In this document: one piece after another, positions 28,338-37,456 of the stretch
Layout: each line of letters begins with the position of its first letter
How positions within the stretch are numbered: the first letter of the stretch is position 1
Assembly (NCBI GenBank): GCA_963742875.1
Contig: CAVUNO010000003.1
Coordinates: 62,001-126,000 of the forward strand
From: Bog-532 sp963742875
Lineage (GTDB): Bacteria > Actinomycetota > Actinomycetes > Streptosporangiales > Streptosporangiaceae
Length of the DNA: 64,000 bases
Direction of reading: 5' to 3'
Translations under genes and position numbers: made by a program
Notes under the pieces: generated by a model
The model's database searches: none
Seen by the model: only the letters and a program-made list of their open reading frames with translations
Told to the model about the DNA's origin: nothing

Positions 28338-30191
28338 GACACTGATGGACGTCAGCTCCGCCCGGCTTTCCGTAAGCTGCGCCTCGTCTCCCAGATCCTC
28401 GAATATCACCTGGGCATCGGTCCAGGATCGCCGGGCATCCTCGATCCTGCCGAGGCGGCGGTACGCGCGGCCCAGGAACAGCAGCGTCAGCGCCTGGCCG
28501 TGACGCTCACCGGCGGCCTGCCGGATATGCAGCGCGCTCCGGAAGTACCGGACCGCTTCGTCCGGGCGGCCCAGCTCCATATACGCCCGGCCGAGATTGT
28601 GCGCGACGGAGCCCTCCCCGCGGAGCGTCTTGATCTCCACGAAGATGCTGCGGGCCTGCTCGATGCTGTCGATCGCCTCTTCCGGACGGCCCAGGTCGAG
28701 GTAGGCCTCGCCCAGGTTGTTCAGGGTGGCCCCCTGGCCGTACCGGTGCCCGACTTCTACCTGCAGGGCGAGGGTGCGCTTAAGCAGTTCCAGCGCGTCC
28801 TCGGGCCGCCCGAGCTCGATGTAGGCATCGGCGAGATTATTGGCCGCCTGCGCCTCCGTCCGCCGGTCACCTATATCGCGGCCGATAGCGAGTGCCTGGT
28901 CGAAGTAGCCGATCGCGTCATCCATGCGCTGCTGGATGCACACCATCCCGAGATTATTCAGCACCCAGGCTTCGGCCTGCCGGTCACCGGCCCGCTGTGC
29001 ACTGGCCAGTGCGACGAGATGGGAAGCCAGCCATTCCGCGCGGTAACTGAGTGCGTTAAAGCATCCGAGCACCGCCACCGGCAGTTTCCAGGCAATGCCG
29101 TGCAGGCCCTCGTCGGCCGCCTGCCGGGTGGCGGCGACGATATTCGCCCGTTCCTGCGTGCACCAGTCTAGTGCGCCACTGATGTCCCTGAAGGTCAGCG
29201 ACGTGCAGCCGGGCGGGAGGGGTTCGAGCGGCACGGTGTCCCGCTGCGGCGCGACAACGGCATTCGCGGCGCTGGCCGCATGCAGATACCAGGCCACCAT
29301 CCTGTGCACGGCCTCATACGTCACTTCCCGTGCCTCATCGGCAAAGGCCCGCTCGGCCGCGTACACCCGCAGCAGGTCGTGGAAGCTGTAACAGTCCGGC
29401 GCCGTGGACTCCAGGAGGTGCGCGTCGACGAGGTACTCCAGCGCGTCAGCGACCCTGTCCTCGTCTTCGCCGAGCAGAGCGGCGGCGGCGCGGAGGCCGA
29501 TCGATGGCCCGTGCCACAACCCGAGCATGCGAAACACTCTGGCTGGGGCCACGCCGCCGGGGGTCACCGAGGGCGGCAGGCTCGCGAAGCTGACCTCAAA
29601 GCTGGCCCGGACGGCCAGGTCGCCAACCTTCAGCTCATCGAGCCGGCGGTGCTCGTCGCACAGCCGGTCCGCCAGGGAACGGATGGTCCACGTACTGCGG
29701 GAAGCCAGCCGGGCGGCAGAGATGCGGATGGCGAGCGGGAGCCCGGCGCAGGCGAGGAGCAGTTCAGCCGTGGCGTCAGGCTCGGCCGCCGTACGCTCCG
29801 CTCCCACGATCCGGCTGAACAGGATCAGCCGGTCATGATCGTCGAGCACATCCAAATGGACGAGGCCGCCACCGACCAGGTCCGGCAGGCGGCTCCGGCT
29901 GGTGACGATGACCGCACTGGTCCCGCTGCCGGGCAGCAGCGGGCGGACCTGCGCCGATGGGCCGCGCAGACTGGCGGGGCGTCGCAGGGAGCGGCGCCCG
30001 GCCAGGCCGATGGGGTACGGCCGGGAACGGCCGTAGCGCGGGGTGGGACGGCGGGGACGGCACAGCCGCTGTGCCGTTCGTGCACGCTGCACCGTAGCGG
30101 CCAAACGGCCCTGGCCGTTACGGTGCAGCCGCAGCATCGGGGTGAGGCGTGGCCGCCGTCCGCGAGCGTCAACGGGCAGGACGGCGGTCAC
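28326..30191 (-). CDS. AfsR-like NB-ARC/TPR protein lacking its N-terminal half
   Basis: The chain resembles the C-terminal two thirds of AfsR/SARP-type regulators. From about residue 80 it has the end of the NB-ARC domain (AQVRPLLPGSGTSAVIVTSR, then LPLAIRISAARLA and CYSFHDLLRVYAAERA), then from about residue 400 several tetratricopeptide repeats (NNLGEAYLDLGRPEEAI and similar). The Walker A loop and the SARP DNA-binding domain are missing. The first 80 Arg/Pro-rich residues do not look like protein, so the true start is unclear. It is either a truncated remnant or a stand-alone TPR protein. Its end is duplicated in a short tandem repeat. Confidence 0.6.
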   Translation of the reverse strand: MTAVLPVDARGRRPRLTPMLRLHRNGQGRLAATVQRARTAQRLCRPRRPTPRYGRSRPYPIGLAGRRSLRRPASLRGPSAQVRPLLPGSGTSAVIVTSRSRLPDLVGGGLVHLDVLDDHDRLILFSRIVGAERTAAEPDATAELLLACAGLPLAIRISAARLASRSTWTIRSLADRLCDEHRRLDELKVGDLAVRASFEVSFASLPPSVTPGGVAPARVFRMLGLWHGPSIGLRAAAALLGEDEDRVADALEYLVDAHLLESTAPDCYSFHDLLRVYAAERAFADEAREVTYEAVHRMVAWYLHAASAANAVVAPQRDTVPLEPLPPGCTSLTFRDISGALDWCTQERANIVAATRQAADEGLHGIAWKLPVAVLGCFNALSYRAEWLASHLVALASAQRAGDRQAEAWVLNNLGMVCIQQRMDDAIGYFDQALAIGRDIGDRRTEAQAANNLADAYIELGRPEDALELLKRTLALQVEVGHRYGQGATLNNLGEAYLDLGRPEEAIDSIEQARSIFVEIKTLRGEGSVAHNLGRAYMELGRPDEAVRYFRSALHIRQAAGERHGQALTLLFLGRAYRRLGRIEDARRSWTDAQVIFEDLGDEAQLTESRAELTSISVPTA

Positions 30192-30250
30192 CCTTGGCTT
30201 CCGGACTGAACGCGCCCAGGTTCGGTGAGGGCAGGCGGGCTCCGGGGGCC

Positions 30251-30292
30251 CGGGACGGCTCAGCTCTGAGCGGCCGGGACGGCTCAGCTCTG
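30251..30292. repeat. 24-bp partial tandem duplication over the prs stop
   Basis: An 18-base sequence starting CGGGACGGCTCAGCTCTG occurs at 30251-30268 and again at 30275-30292. The second copy contains the prs stop (30284-30286). Confidence 0.85.
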
Positions 30293-31261
30293 GCCGTCGA
30301 AGAGGCTGGTGACCGAGCCGTCGCTGAACACCTCGTTGATCGCGCGGGCGACCAGCGGCGCGATCGACAGCACGGTGAGCTTGTCGAACTGCCGGTCCGC
30401 CGGGATGGGCAGCGTGTTCGTGATCACGACCTCGCTGATCTGGGAATTCTTCAGGGTATCGACCGCGGGACCGGACAGCACGCCGTGCGTGGCCATCACG
30501 ATCACTTTGGCCGCCCCCTGCTCGAACAGCGCCTCGGCCGCCTTCGTGATCGTCGCGCCCGTATCGATCATGTCGTCCACCAGGATGCAGGTCCGGCCGG
30601 CGACCTGGCCGACGACCTCGAACACCTTGACCTGGTTGGCCACGTCCGGATCCCGGCGCTTGTGGATGATGGCCAGCGGGCAGCCGAGCCGGTCCGTCCA
30701 GCGCTCACACATCCGTACCCGGCCCGCGTCCGGCGCCACCACCGTGACCTGGCTCAGGTCGAGCTTGTCCTCGATGTAGTCGGCGAGGATCGGCAGCGCG
30801 AACAGGTGATCCACCGGCCCGTCGAAGAACCCCTGGATTTGCGCGGTGTGCAGGTCGACCGCCATCAGCCGGTGCGCTCCCGCCGTCGCGAACAGGTCGG
30901 CCATCAGCCGCGCCGAGATCGGCTCCCGGCCCCGGCTCTTCTTGTCCTGGCGCGCGTAGCCGAAGAACGGGGTCACCACCGTGATCCGCTTGGCCGACGC
31001 GCGCTTGAGCGCGTCCACCATGATCAGGTGCTCCATGATCCACTCGTTGATCGGCGCCGTGTGGCTCTGCAGCACGAAGACATCGCAGCCACGAACGGAG
31101 TCGAGGAAGCGGACGAAGATCTCACCGTTGGCGAAGTCGAAGAGCTTGGTCGGCGTCAGGTCGATGCCCAGGCACGCGGCCACCTCCTCGGCCAGCTCGG
31201 GAAATGCCCGGCCGGAGACGAGCATCAGCTTCTTCTCGCTGTTCGCCATGATGCCGCTCAC
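30284..31261 (-). CDS. prs: ribose-phosphate diphosphokinase
   Basis: Prs makes PRPP from ribose 5-phosphate and ATP for nucleotide, His and Trp synthesis. Motifs are FANGEIFVRFLDSVRGCDVF, the ATP-site stretch VVTPFFGYARQDKKSRGREP and the PRPP loop VDDMIDTGATI. GTG 31261 overlaps the glmU stop (GTGA); an in-frame ATG at 31249 is the alternative. 325 residues. The glmU-prs pair is conserved across actinobacteria. Confidence 0.96.
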   Translation of the reverse strand: MSGIMANSEKKLMLVSGRAFPELAEEVAACLGIDLTPTKLFDFANGEIFVRFLDSVRGCDVFVLQSHTAPINEWIMEHLIMVDALKRASAKRITVVTPFFGYARQDKKSRGREPISARLMADLFATAGAHRLMAVDLHTAQIQGFFDGPVDHLFALPILADYIEDKLDLSQVTVVAPDAGRVRMCERWTDRLGCPLAIIHKRRDPDVANQVKVFEVVGQVAGRTCILVDDMIDTGATITKAAEALFEQGAAKVIVMATHGVLSGPAVDTLKNSQISEVVITNTLPIPADRQFDKLTVLSIAPLVARAINEVFSDGSVTSLFDGQS

Positions 31262-32712
31262 GTGGTCTCTCCCTTGCTGGGTGCGTCTTCACCCTGAGCC
31301 GTCTCGGCCGCCGCCGCGGAGGAGGTGCCGGGCCGGCGCTGGGCGACCCATCCCGGCACGTTGCGCTGCCGCGACCGGCCGATGGCCATCGCCCCCGGGG
31401 GGACGTTCTCCGTAACGACGGACCCGGCAGCGGTGTACGCGCCATCGCCGACCTCGACCGGCGCGACCAGCATGGTATCGCTCCCGATCCTGACCTGATC
31501 TCCCACGCTGGTGTGGTGCTTGGCCACACCGTCGTAGTTGACGAACACCGTGGCGGCCCCGATGTTCGAACCGGAACCGATGTCCGCGTCGCCCACGTAG
31601 GTCAGGTGCGGCACCTTGGAGCCCTTGCCGACGAACGCGTTCTTCATCTCGACGAAGCTGCCGGCCCGCGTACCGGGTCCCAGCCTCGTCCCGGGCCGCA
31701 GGCGGGTGAAGGGCCCGACGCTGGCCCCGGGCCCGATCTCGGCGGACTCACAGACAGCGCAGATCACGCTCGCGTCCGCGCCGACCACGGTGTCGCGGAG
31801 CACACAGCCCGGGCCGATCCGGGCCCCGGACGCGATCGCGGTACGGCCCTCCAGGTGGGTGGACGGGCCGATCTCGGTATCAGGTTCGAGGGTCACGTCC
31901 GCGTCGAGCCAGGTCGTCGCCGGGTCGATGATCGTCACCCCGGCCCGCATCCAGTGCTCCAGCAGCCGGTCGTTGTAGATCCGCCGGGCCTGGGCCAGCT
32001 GGACCCGGTCGTTGACGCCCTGGACTTCGGCGGGATCCGCGGCCTGCTGCGTGCCGACCCGGTGACCGTCGCCGCGCAGGATCGCCACGACGTCGGTGAG
32101 GTACTCCTGGCCGAGCACGTTCGTCGTCGGTACCCGCTTGATCGCGTCAGCCAGCAGGATGCCCTCGAAGGTGTAGCAGCCGGAATTGATCTCGTCGACC
32201 AGCCGCTGCTCGTCGGTGGCGTCCGCCTCCTCGACGATCCCGGTCATGGCGCCGGAGGCGTCGCGGATGATCCGGCCGTATCCGGCCGGATCGCTGGTCC
32301 TCGCGGTCAGCACCGTCACCATGTTGCCCTGGGCATCGTGCTCGCGGGCCAGGTTGGCCAGGGTGGCGGCGCGCAGCAGCGGCATGTCGCCGTAGGTGAC
32401 GATGACCTGGCCTTCGATCGGGCCGACGGCCTCGATCACCGTCCGCACGGCATGGCCGGTCCCGCCCTGCCGTTCCTGGATTACGACTTGGGCGTCCGGC
32501 GCCTCGCGGGCGACGTGTGCGGTCACCTCGTCACGTCCATGGCCGGCCACGACCACCAGCCGCTGGGGAGCAAGTTCACGCGCAGCCGCAATCGCATGGC
32601 CCAGCATGGTGCGGCCGCACAGCGAGTGCAGCACCTTGGGGACCGTGGATTTCATACGCGTGCCCTCGCCCGCGGCGAGAATGATGACGGCGGCCGGGCG
32701 GCTGGGGCTCAC
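31258..32712 (-). CDS. glmU: bifunctional UDP-N-acetylglucosamine diphosphorylase/glucosamine-1-phosphate acetyltransferase
   Basis: GlmU makes UDP-GlcNAc for peptidoglycan in two steps. The N-terminal uridyltransferase domain has LAAGEGTRMKSTVPKVLH, then the metal-site region TYGDMPLL. The C-terminal left-handed beta-helix carries hexapeptide repeats and the acetyltransferase region KVPHLTYVGDADIGSGSNIG. 484 residues, GTG start at 32712. It overlaps prs by 4 bases. Confidence 0.96.
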   Translation of the reverse strand: MSPSRPAAVIILAAGEGTRMKSTVPKVLHSLCGRTMLGHAIAAARELAPQRLVVVAGHGRDEVTAHVAREAPDAQVVIQERQGGTGHAVRTVIEAVGPIEGQVIVTYGDMPLLRAATLANLAREHDAQGNMVTVLTARTSDPAGYGRIIRDASGAMTGIVEEADATDEQRLVDEINSGCYTFEGILLADAIKRVPTTNVLGQEYLTDVVAILRGDGHRVGTQQAADPAEVQGVNDRVQLAQARRIYNDRLLEHWMRAGVTIIDPATTWLDADVTLEPDTEIGPSTHLEGRTAIASGARIGPGCVLRDTVVGADASVICAVCESAEIGPGASVGPFTRLRPGTRLGPGTRAGSFVEMKNAFVGKGSKVPHLTYVGDADIGSGSNIGAATVFVNYDGVAKHHTSVGDQVRIGSDTMLVAPVEVGDGAYTAAGSVVTENVPPGAMAIGRSRQRNVPGWVAQRRPGTSSAAAAETAQGEDAPSKGETT

Positions 32713-32895
32713 TCCGCAGGGCTCCTCGGATCGCTGCCAATATGTCGGGGGCTGACGTGACTGTTTACGCGCCCCTCATCGGGAGGATACCGCCAGGTCG
32801 CATTATCCGGTGGCCTGCTTACGCAGGTCGCCGGCCGAGCCCGGCCGCTCCTGGCGCCCGCTGGCCAGCCCCTCGGTTCCGGCCCTACGCTGGCC

Positions 32896-34755
32896 TTACT
32901 CCGGCTGGGCGAGCGTGATATTGGCCTCGGTCCGGGACGCATCCGCCTCGCCCGCGGCGGGCAGCACCAGTTCGCTCGGCTCCCACCTGCCTTCGCCCGC
33001 GACGGCGGCGAGTTCCTCGCCGACCGGCTCGCGGTCAGCGGCGGCGCGCCGCCGGATCGGGCCGGTCATGATGGACGCGAAGGCGGCGATCACGTTCGCC
33101 GCGATGGCGAACCAGAAGGCGATGCCCAGGCCGCTGTGGAACGGGTGCGTGATGACGTTCGGGAAGAAAGCCCGGCCGGTCAGATAGGCCGCGTGCGACG
33201 CCGGCAAGTGCCCGAGCAGCGGGCCGAGCAGTTGCTTCATGGGGTTGTAGCCGAGGAAGGCCGCGAACAGCACGCCGATCGGCGGCAGGTGCCCGATCGT
33301 GCTCGCCGCGCCGGCCGGAACGCCCTGCGACACCAGGCCACCGGACAGGGCCGAGGGCAGCGTGCTGGATAGCCCGGTCACGATCAGCGAGAAGAAGATG
33401 CCGATCGACAGGACGAAGGCCGCGTTCTGGAACGTCGCGATCGTGCCGCCGGCGGCCCCGCGCTGGTTGGCCGGAACCGAGTTCATGATCTCGGCCCGGT
33501 TCGGCGAGGCGAACAGGCCGGAGCCGAACCCGTTGAGCACCAGGGCCAGCGCGAACAATCCGTAACTGAAGTTCACCGGCATGAGCATCAGGAACACGAA
33601 GCTCAGCGCGGTCAGCAGCGAGCCGCCCACGGTGAAGGCGCGCGCTCCGAACCGGTCAGACAGCCAGCCCGACAGCGGCGCGGAGACCAGGAACCCGATG
33701 GTCAGCGGGATCATGTAGATGCCGGCCCACAGCGGGGTCTGCGAGAAGCTGTAGCCGTGCAGCGGCAGCCAGATTCCCTGCAGCCAGATGATGAGGGTGA
33801 ACTGCATGCCGCCGCGGCCCAGGGCGATCATCAGGTTGGCCAGGTTGCCGGCCGCGAAGGCTCGGATCCTGAACAGCGACAGCCGGAACATCGGCTCCGC
33901 GACCCTGGTCTCGACGAAGCAGAAGACGAGGAGCGCGGCCAGGCCGCCGAAGATCATGGAGAGCACGAACGGGCTGGTCCAGCCCATCGCGTGGCCGCCG
34001 TAGGGCTCCAGGCCGTAGGTGATGCCGACCAGGATCGCGATTAGGCCGGCCGCGAACAGGACGTTGCCCCACCAGTCCATCTTGGCCCGGTGCCGCTCGC
34101 TCAGGTCGTGCAGCATGAAATAAGCCCAGAAGGTGCCGAAGAGCCCGAACGGCACGGAGACGAGGAAGACGAAGTGCCAGTTGATGGGGGCGAGCACGCC
34201 GCCGAGCAGCAGCCCGAGGAACGAGCCGGCGATCGCGGCGATGGCGTTCATGCCGAGCGCCGTGCCGCGCTGGTTGGCGGGGAAGGCGTCGGTCAGGATG
34301 GCGGTCGAGTTGGCGAACAGGAACGCGCCGCCGATCCCCTGGACGATCCGCCAGATGATCAGCCACAGCGCCGCGTCTGTCCCATCCATCCAGGTGACGG
34401 CTAGGAATATGGATGCCACCGTGAAGACGGCGAAGCCGATGTTGTACATGCGCACGCGGCCGAACATGTCGCCGAGCCGCCCAAAGGACACCACGAGCAC
34501 GGCCGACACGACCAGGAAGCCCATGAACATCCACAACAGGTAACCGGTGTTGCCTGCGGAGAGCGGGTTGACTCCGATGCCCCGGAAGATGTCCGGCAGC
34601 GCGATCAGCACGATCGACTGGTTGATCGTGGCCATCAGGACGCCGAGCGTGGTGTTCGACAGCGTGATCCACTTGTAATGCGGGCCGGGCTGCCAGCCTC
34701 CGCGCTGGCCGCGCGCCGCCGGAGCCGCGCCTGCTACGCCGGATTTCGCGGCCAT
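32896..34755 (-). CDS. MFS transporter, DHA2 (14-TM) type
   Basis: This is a drug:H+ antiporter-like major facilitator permease. After a short cytoplasmic N-terminus it has the loop motif FGRLGDMFGRVRMYN (motif A), the middle motif RIVQGIGGAFLFANS (motif B/C region) and enough hydrophobic segments for 14 helices. The 619-residue length and the 65-residue hydrophilic C-terminal tail fit. ATG 34755 is preferred over a TTG 18 bases upstream. No regulator is adjacent. The substrate cannot be told. Confidence 0.87.
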   Translation of the reverse strand: MAAKSGVAGAAPAARGQRGGWQPGPHYKWITLSNTTLGVLMATINQSIVLIALPDIFRGIGVNPLSAGNTGYLLWMFMGFLVVSAVLVVSFGRLGDMFGRVRMYNIGFAVFTVASIFLAVTWMDGTDAALWLIIWRIVQGIGGAFLFANSTAILTDAFPANQRGTALGMNAIAAIAGSFLGLLLGGVLAPINWHFVFLVSVPFGLFGTFWAYFMLHDLSERHRAKMDWWGNVLFAAGLIAILVGITYGLEPYGGHAMGWTSPFVLSMIFGGLAALLVFCFVETRVAEPMFRLSLFRIRAFAAGNLANLMIALGRGGMQFTLIIWLQGIWLPLHGYSFSQTPLWAGIYMIPLTIGFLVSAPLSGWLSDRFGARAFTVGGSLLTALSFVFLMLMPVNFSYGLFALALVLNGFGSGLFASPNRAEIMNSVPANQRGAAGGTIATFQNAAFVLSIGIFFSLIVTGLSSTLPSALSGGLVSQGVPAGAASTIGHLPPIGVLFAAFLGYNPMKQLLGPLLGHLPASHAAYLTGRAFFPNVITHPFHSGLGIAFWFAIAANVIAAFASIMTGPIRRRAAADREPVGEELAAVAGEGRWEPSELVLPAAGEADASRTEANITLAQPE

Positions 34756-35133
34756 AGATGAACGAGCCCCCAAACAGATTGAGACACAGAATTAACTTGC
34801 TAAATGTCAACCAACTATACCAGCGCCGGTCACATTCCCTGCGGGCGGCACCGGCGCCGGACCGCGTCTACATTCACGAGAACGCCGACGCCGACGCAGC
34901 GCAGCGATTCTGGCTCCGCACGGCCGGCGCGAGGCAGGAGCAGTTCCGCCCCGCGACGCTCAAGCGCCACAATCCAAAGACTGTCCGCAAGAACGTAGGT
35001 GCGGGGTACTACGGCTGCCTTCGCGTCGACGTTCTCTGGGGCGGTGACTTGTACCGCTGGATCGAGGGATGGACCGTCGCTATTACGGCTGTAGCACCGC
35101 GGCCGACCGATCCTCCCGGGTACGTTTCCGCAG
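34756..35133. other. intergenic region, nothing recognised
   Basis: This is 378 bases between the MFS gene and the tRNA-Gln gene, of slightly lower G+C. A 145-codon open frame on the + strand (34758-35195) runs into the tRNA gene in antisense, has atypical composition and no ribosome-binding site, so I do not call it. Confidence 0.4.
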
Positions 35134-35206
35134 CTCCCGGAGAAGGATTCGAACCTTCGTTGACGGAGTCAAAGTCCGCCGTCCTGCCAGGCTAGACGAT
35201 CCGGGA
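35134..35206 (-). tRNA. tRNA-Gln (anticodon TTG)
   Basis: The minus strand folds into a standard cloverleaf. The acceptor arm is TCCCGGA with TCCGGGA and discriminator G at 35134. The anticodon stem GCGGA/TCCGT encloses the loop CTTTGAC with anticodon TTG (35170-35172 on the + strand as CAA). The T-arm is GAAGG/CCTTC around TTCGAAT. The 3' CCA is not encoded. In many actinobacteria tRNA-Gln stands next to glmU; here the MFS gene lies between. Confidence 0.95.
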
Positions 35207-35567
35207 TCGACTCTCGCCACACTCTACCGGCCCTCCATCGGGAGACTGATCGAGATCGCGGGCGTTTAACCCCTCGGGGCACGGCGCGAATATCGCGGAA
35301 CAGGGCCTCGGTTACCCGCCGCCTGGCATCCGGCATGATCGCCGCTCGCGGGGGCAGTTGGGCTGTGCCCGGCTTCGGCGCGGGCCCAGCCGCGCGCCCC
35401 GCGCCTGAACGGCATGCGGGTCTCATCACGGGCTAGCCGGAAGAACTTTTAGAACTTTTGGCCATAGCGTTGCCCAACCTACGGTTTCGTAGGTTACGGT
35501 TACGTAAGCGTCAAGCACACTTGGTCGCTCTGTGACTCACAACGCCCCGACCACAGCGAGGAGCACG
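35207..35567. other. intergenic region upstream of the desaturase gene
   Basis: This 361-base gap holds no convincing gene. From about 35435 to 35515 the base composition falls to moderate A+T and contains the palindromes listed at 35476-35507. The promoter of the desaturase gene should lie here. Confidence 0.45.
35476..35507 (+). promoter_or_regulatory. palindromic operator upstream of the desaturase gene
   Basis: AACCTACGGTTTCGTAGGTT (35476-35495) is a perfect 8-4-8 inverted repeat, followed directly by ACGG and the palindrome TTACGTAA (35500-35507). It lies 61 bases upstream of the desaturase start. The TetR-family regulator encoded downstream in the same unit is the obvious candidate ligand; that link is inference. 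Confidence 0.65.
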
Positions 35568-36719
35568 ATGACCACCTCCGAGAGGGCCAAAGCCCCCTCC
35601 GACGTCCGGCCGGCATTCGCGCCTCCACCAAGGGCCGCTCGCACCACCCTGACGACCGCCGCCACCACGGCCCGGGAAGCCGGAGCCGCCCCGAGGGCCA
35701 CCGTCCGGGTCCCCCGTTCCGACCTCGACGACGAGAAGGCGACCCCCGGGCAGCGGGCCCTCGTCGGGGTCTTCGTCGTCGTCCCGCTCCTGGCACTGAT
35801 CGCGGCCATCCCGGTGGCGTGGGCTTGGGGCTTCCTCGGCTGGCATGACGCGATCATCGCGCTCGTCTTCTACTGGGTATCCGGGCTCGGCATCACCGTC
35901 GGCTTCCACCGGTACTTCACGCACGGCTCGTTCAAGGCCAAAACCGCCCTGCGGGTGGCTCTCGCGGTGTGCGGCACCCTGGCCATCGAGGGCCCGGTGT
36001 TCAACTGGGTCGCCGACCACCGCCGCCACCACAAGTACAGCGACAAGGAAGGCGACCCGCACTCACCGTGGCGCTACGGCGACGACTGGAAGGCGCTCTC
36101 CAAGGGCCTCGTCTTCGCCCACGTCGGATGGCTGTTCGACCCGAACAAGACGTCGAAGGAAAAGTTCATCCCCGACCTGCTCGCCGACGCCCGCATCCGG
36201 CGCGTCCACCAGCTGTTCCCAGTGCTCGTTCTCACCTCGTTGCTGCTCCCGGCGCTCATCGGCGGCCTGTGGTCCATGTCGTGGTACGGCGCGCTCACCG
36301 CGTTCTTCTGGGGCAGCCTGGTCCGGATCGCGCTGCTGCACCATGTCACCTGGTCGATCAACTCGATCTGCCACACGTTCGGCAGTGAGGAATTCGAGGT
36401 GCGGGACAAGTCGCGGAACGTGGCCTGGCTGGCCATCGCCTCGTTCGGTGAGTCCTGGCACAACCTGCACCACGCTGACCCGACGTGCGCGCGGCACGGC
36501 GTGCTGAAGGGGCAGCTTGACCCCAGCGCCCGCGTGATCTGGGCCTTCGAGAAGCTCGGCTGGGCCTACGACATCCGCTGGCCGGACGCCGGGCGGCTGG
36601 GGGCCAAGCGCCCGGTCACCGCGACCAGGAAGCTCGGCTCCATGACCCGCAACAGGTTCACTCCGATCGCATCACGGCCGGCGCAGATGAGTGACGAGAT
36701 GGCCGGCCCGGCGCAATGA
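35568..36719 (+). CDS. acyl-CoA/fatty acid delta-9 desaturase
   Basis: This is a membrane di-iron desaturase that puts a double bond into acyl chains for membrane lipids. The three histidine boxes are in GFHRYFTH, VADHRRHHKYSD and SWHNLHH, set among hydrophobic segments; the family stretch NWVADHRRHHKYSD is intact. ATG 35568 has AGGAG 6 bases upstream and is preferred over GTG 35532. 383 residues, with a Pro/Ala-rich N-terminus of about 50 residues. A TetR gene follows 7 bases after the stop. Confidence 0.92.
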   Translation: MTTSERAKAPSDVRPAFAPPPRAARTTLTTAATTAREAGAAPRATVRVPRSDLDDEKATPGQRALVGVFVVVPLLALIAAIPVAWAWGFLGWHDAIIALVFYWVSGLGITVGFHRYFTHGSFKAKTALRVALAVCGTLAIEGPVFNWVADHRRHHKYSDKEGDPHSPWRYGDDWKALSKGLVFAHVGWLFDPNKTSKEKFIPDLLADARIRRVHQLFPVLVLTSLLLPALIGGLWSMSWYGALTAFFWGSLVRIALLHHVTWSINSICHTFGSEEFEVRDKSRNVAWLAIASFGESWHNLHHADPTCARHGVLKGQLDPSARVIWAFEKLGWAYDIRWPDAGRLGAKRPVTATRKLGSMTRNRFTPIASRPAQMSDEMAGPAQ

Positions 36720-36726
36720 TGGCTGA

Positions 36727-37401
36727 GTGAACGACGATCCGCCGCTCAGATCCGCTCGCAGACGAATGACCGGGAAAGAACGCCGCGAGCAGCTGCTCGA
36801 CATCGGGCGGCGGCTGTTCGCGGAGCGCGGTTTCGAGGGGACCTCGATCGAGGAGATCGCGGCTAAGGCCGGGGTGTCCAAGCCCGTGGTGTACGAACAC
36901 TTCGGCGGCAAGGAGGGCCTCTACGCCGTCGTCGTCGACCGCGAGGTCGACCGGCTGCTCACGCTGGCCACCACGCTGCTGGACGGCGGCGACACGATGC
37001 CGAAGTTCCAGGACGCCGCGGTCAAGCTGCTGAGGTACATCGAGGACAACGCCGACGGGTTCCGCATCCTGGTCCGGGACTCTCCGCCCGGATCAGGAAC
37101 GGGCACGTTCGGCACCCTGCTGTCGGACATAGCCGGGCAGGTGGAATACATCGTCGGCGACTTCCTGTCCTCGCGCGGCCAGGACCCGAAGCTCGCCCCG
37201 ATGTACGCCCAGATGCTGGTGGGCATGGTCGCCTTCACCGGACAGTGGTGGCTGGACGCCCGCAAGCCGCAGTTGGAGGACGTTGCGGCGCACCTGATCA
37301 ACCTGGCCTGGAACGGGCTGTCGCAGCTGGATCCCGCACCGCGCATCCCACCGGAGATCATGGCCAGGCAACGCGAGGAGGAAAAGCCGGCGGCCGGGTG
37401 A
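36727..37401 (+). CDS. TetR family transcriptional regulator
   Basis: This is a probable repressor of the desaturase unit. The N-terminal helix-turn-helix reads TSIEEIAAKAGVSKPVVYEH within RREQLLDIGRRLFAERGFEG. The C-terminal ligand domain (RYIEDNADGFRILVRDSPPG) resembles actinobacterial regulators paired with fatty acid genes. GTG 36727 lies 7 bases after the desaturase stop; ATG 36766 is an alternative start. 224 residues. Confidence 0.9.
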   Translation: MNDDPPLRSARRRMTGKERREQLLDIGRRLFAERGFEGTSIEEIAAKAGVSKPVVYEHFGGKEGLYAVVVDREVDRLLTLATTLLDGGDTMPKFQDAAVKLLRYIEDNADGFRILVRDSPPGSGTGTFGTLLSDIAGQVEYIVGDFLSSRGQDPKLAPMYAQMLVGMVAFTGQWWLDARKPQLEDVAAHLINLAWNGLSQLDPAPRIPPEIMARQREEEKPAAG

Positions 37402-37424
37402 CGGGACGTCAGCAAGGCGCCCGC

Positions 37425-37456
37425 CACGGCGGGCCGGTCACACGGCGGGCCGGTCA
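37425..37456. repeat. exact 16-bp tandem repeat over the rhodanese stop
   Basis: CACGGCGGGCCGGTCA occurs twice in direct succession (37425-37440 and 37441-37456). The second copy includes the stop of the rhodanese gene (37454-37456). It lies between the convergent TetR and rhodanese genes. Confidence 0.95.

Noticed and set aside
34758..35195. 145-codon open frame upstream of tRNA-Gln
   Set aside because: It overlaps the tRNA in antisense, has no ribosome-binding site and has unusual composition.
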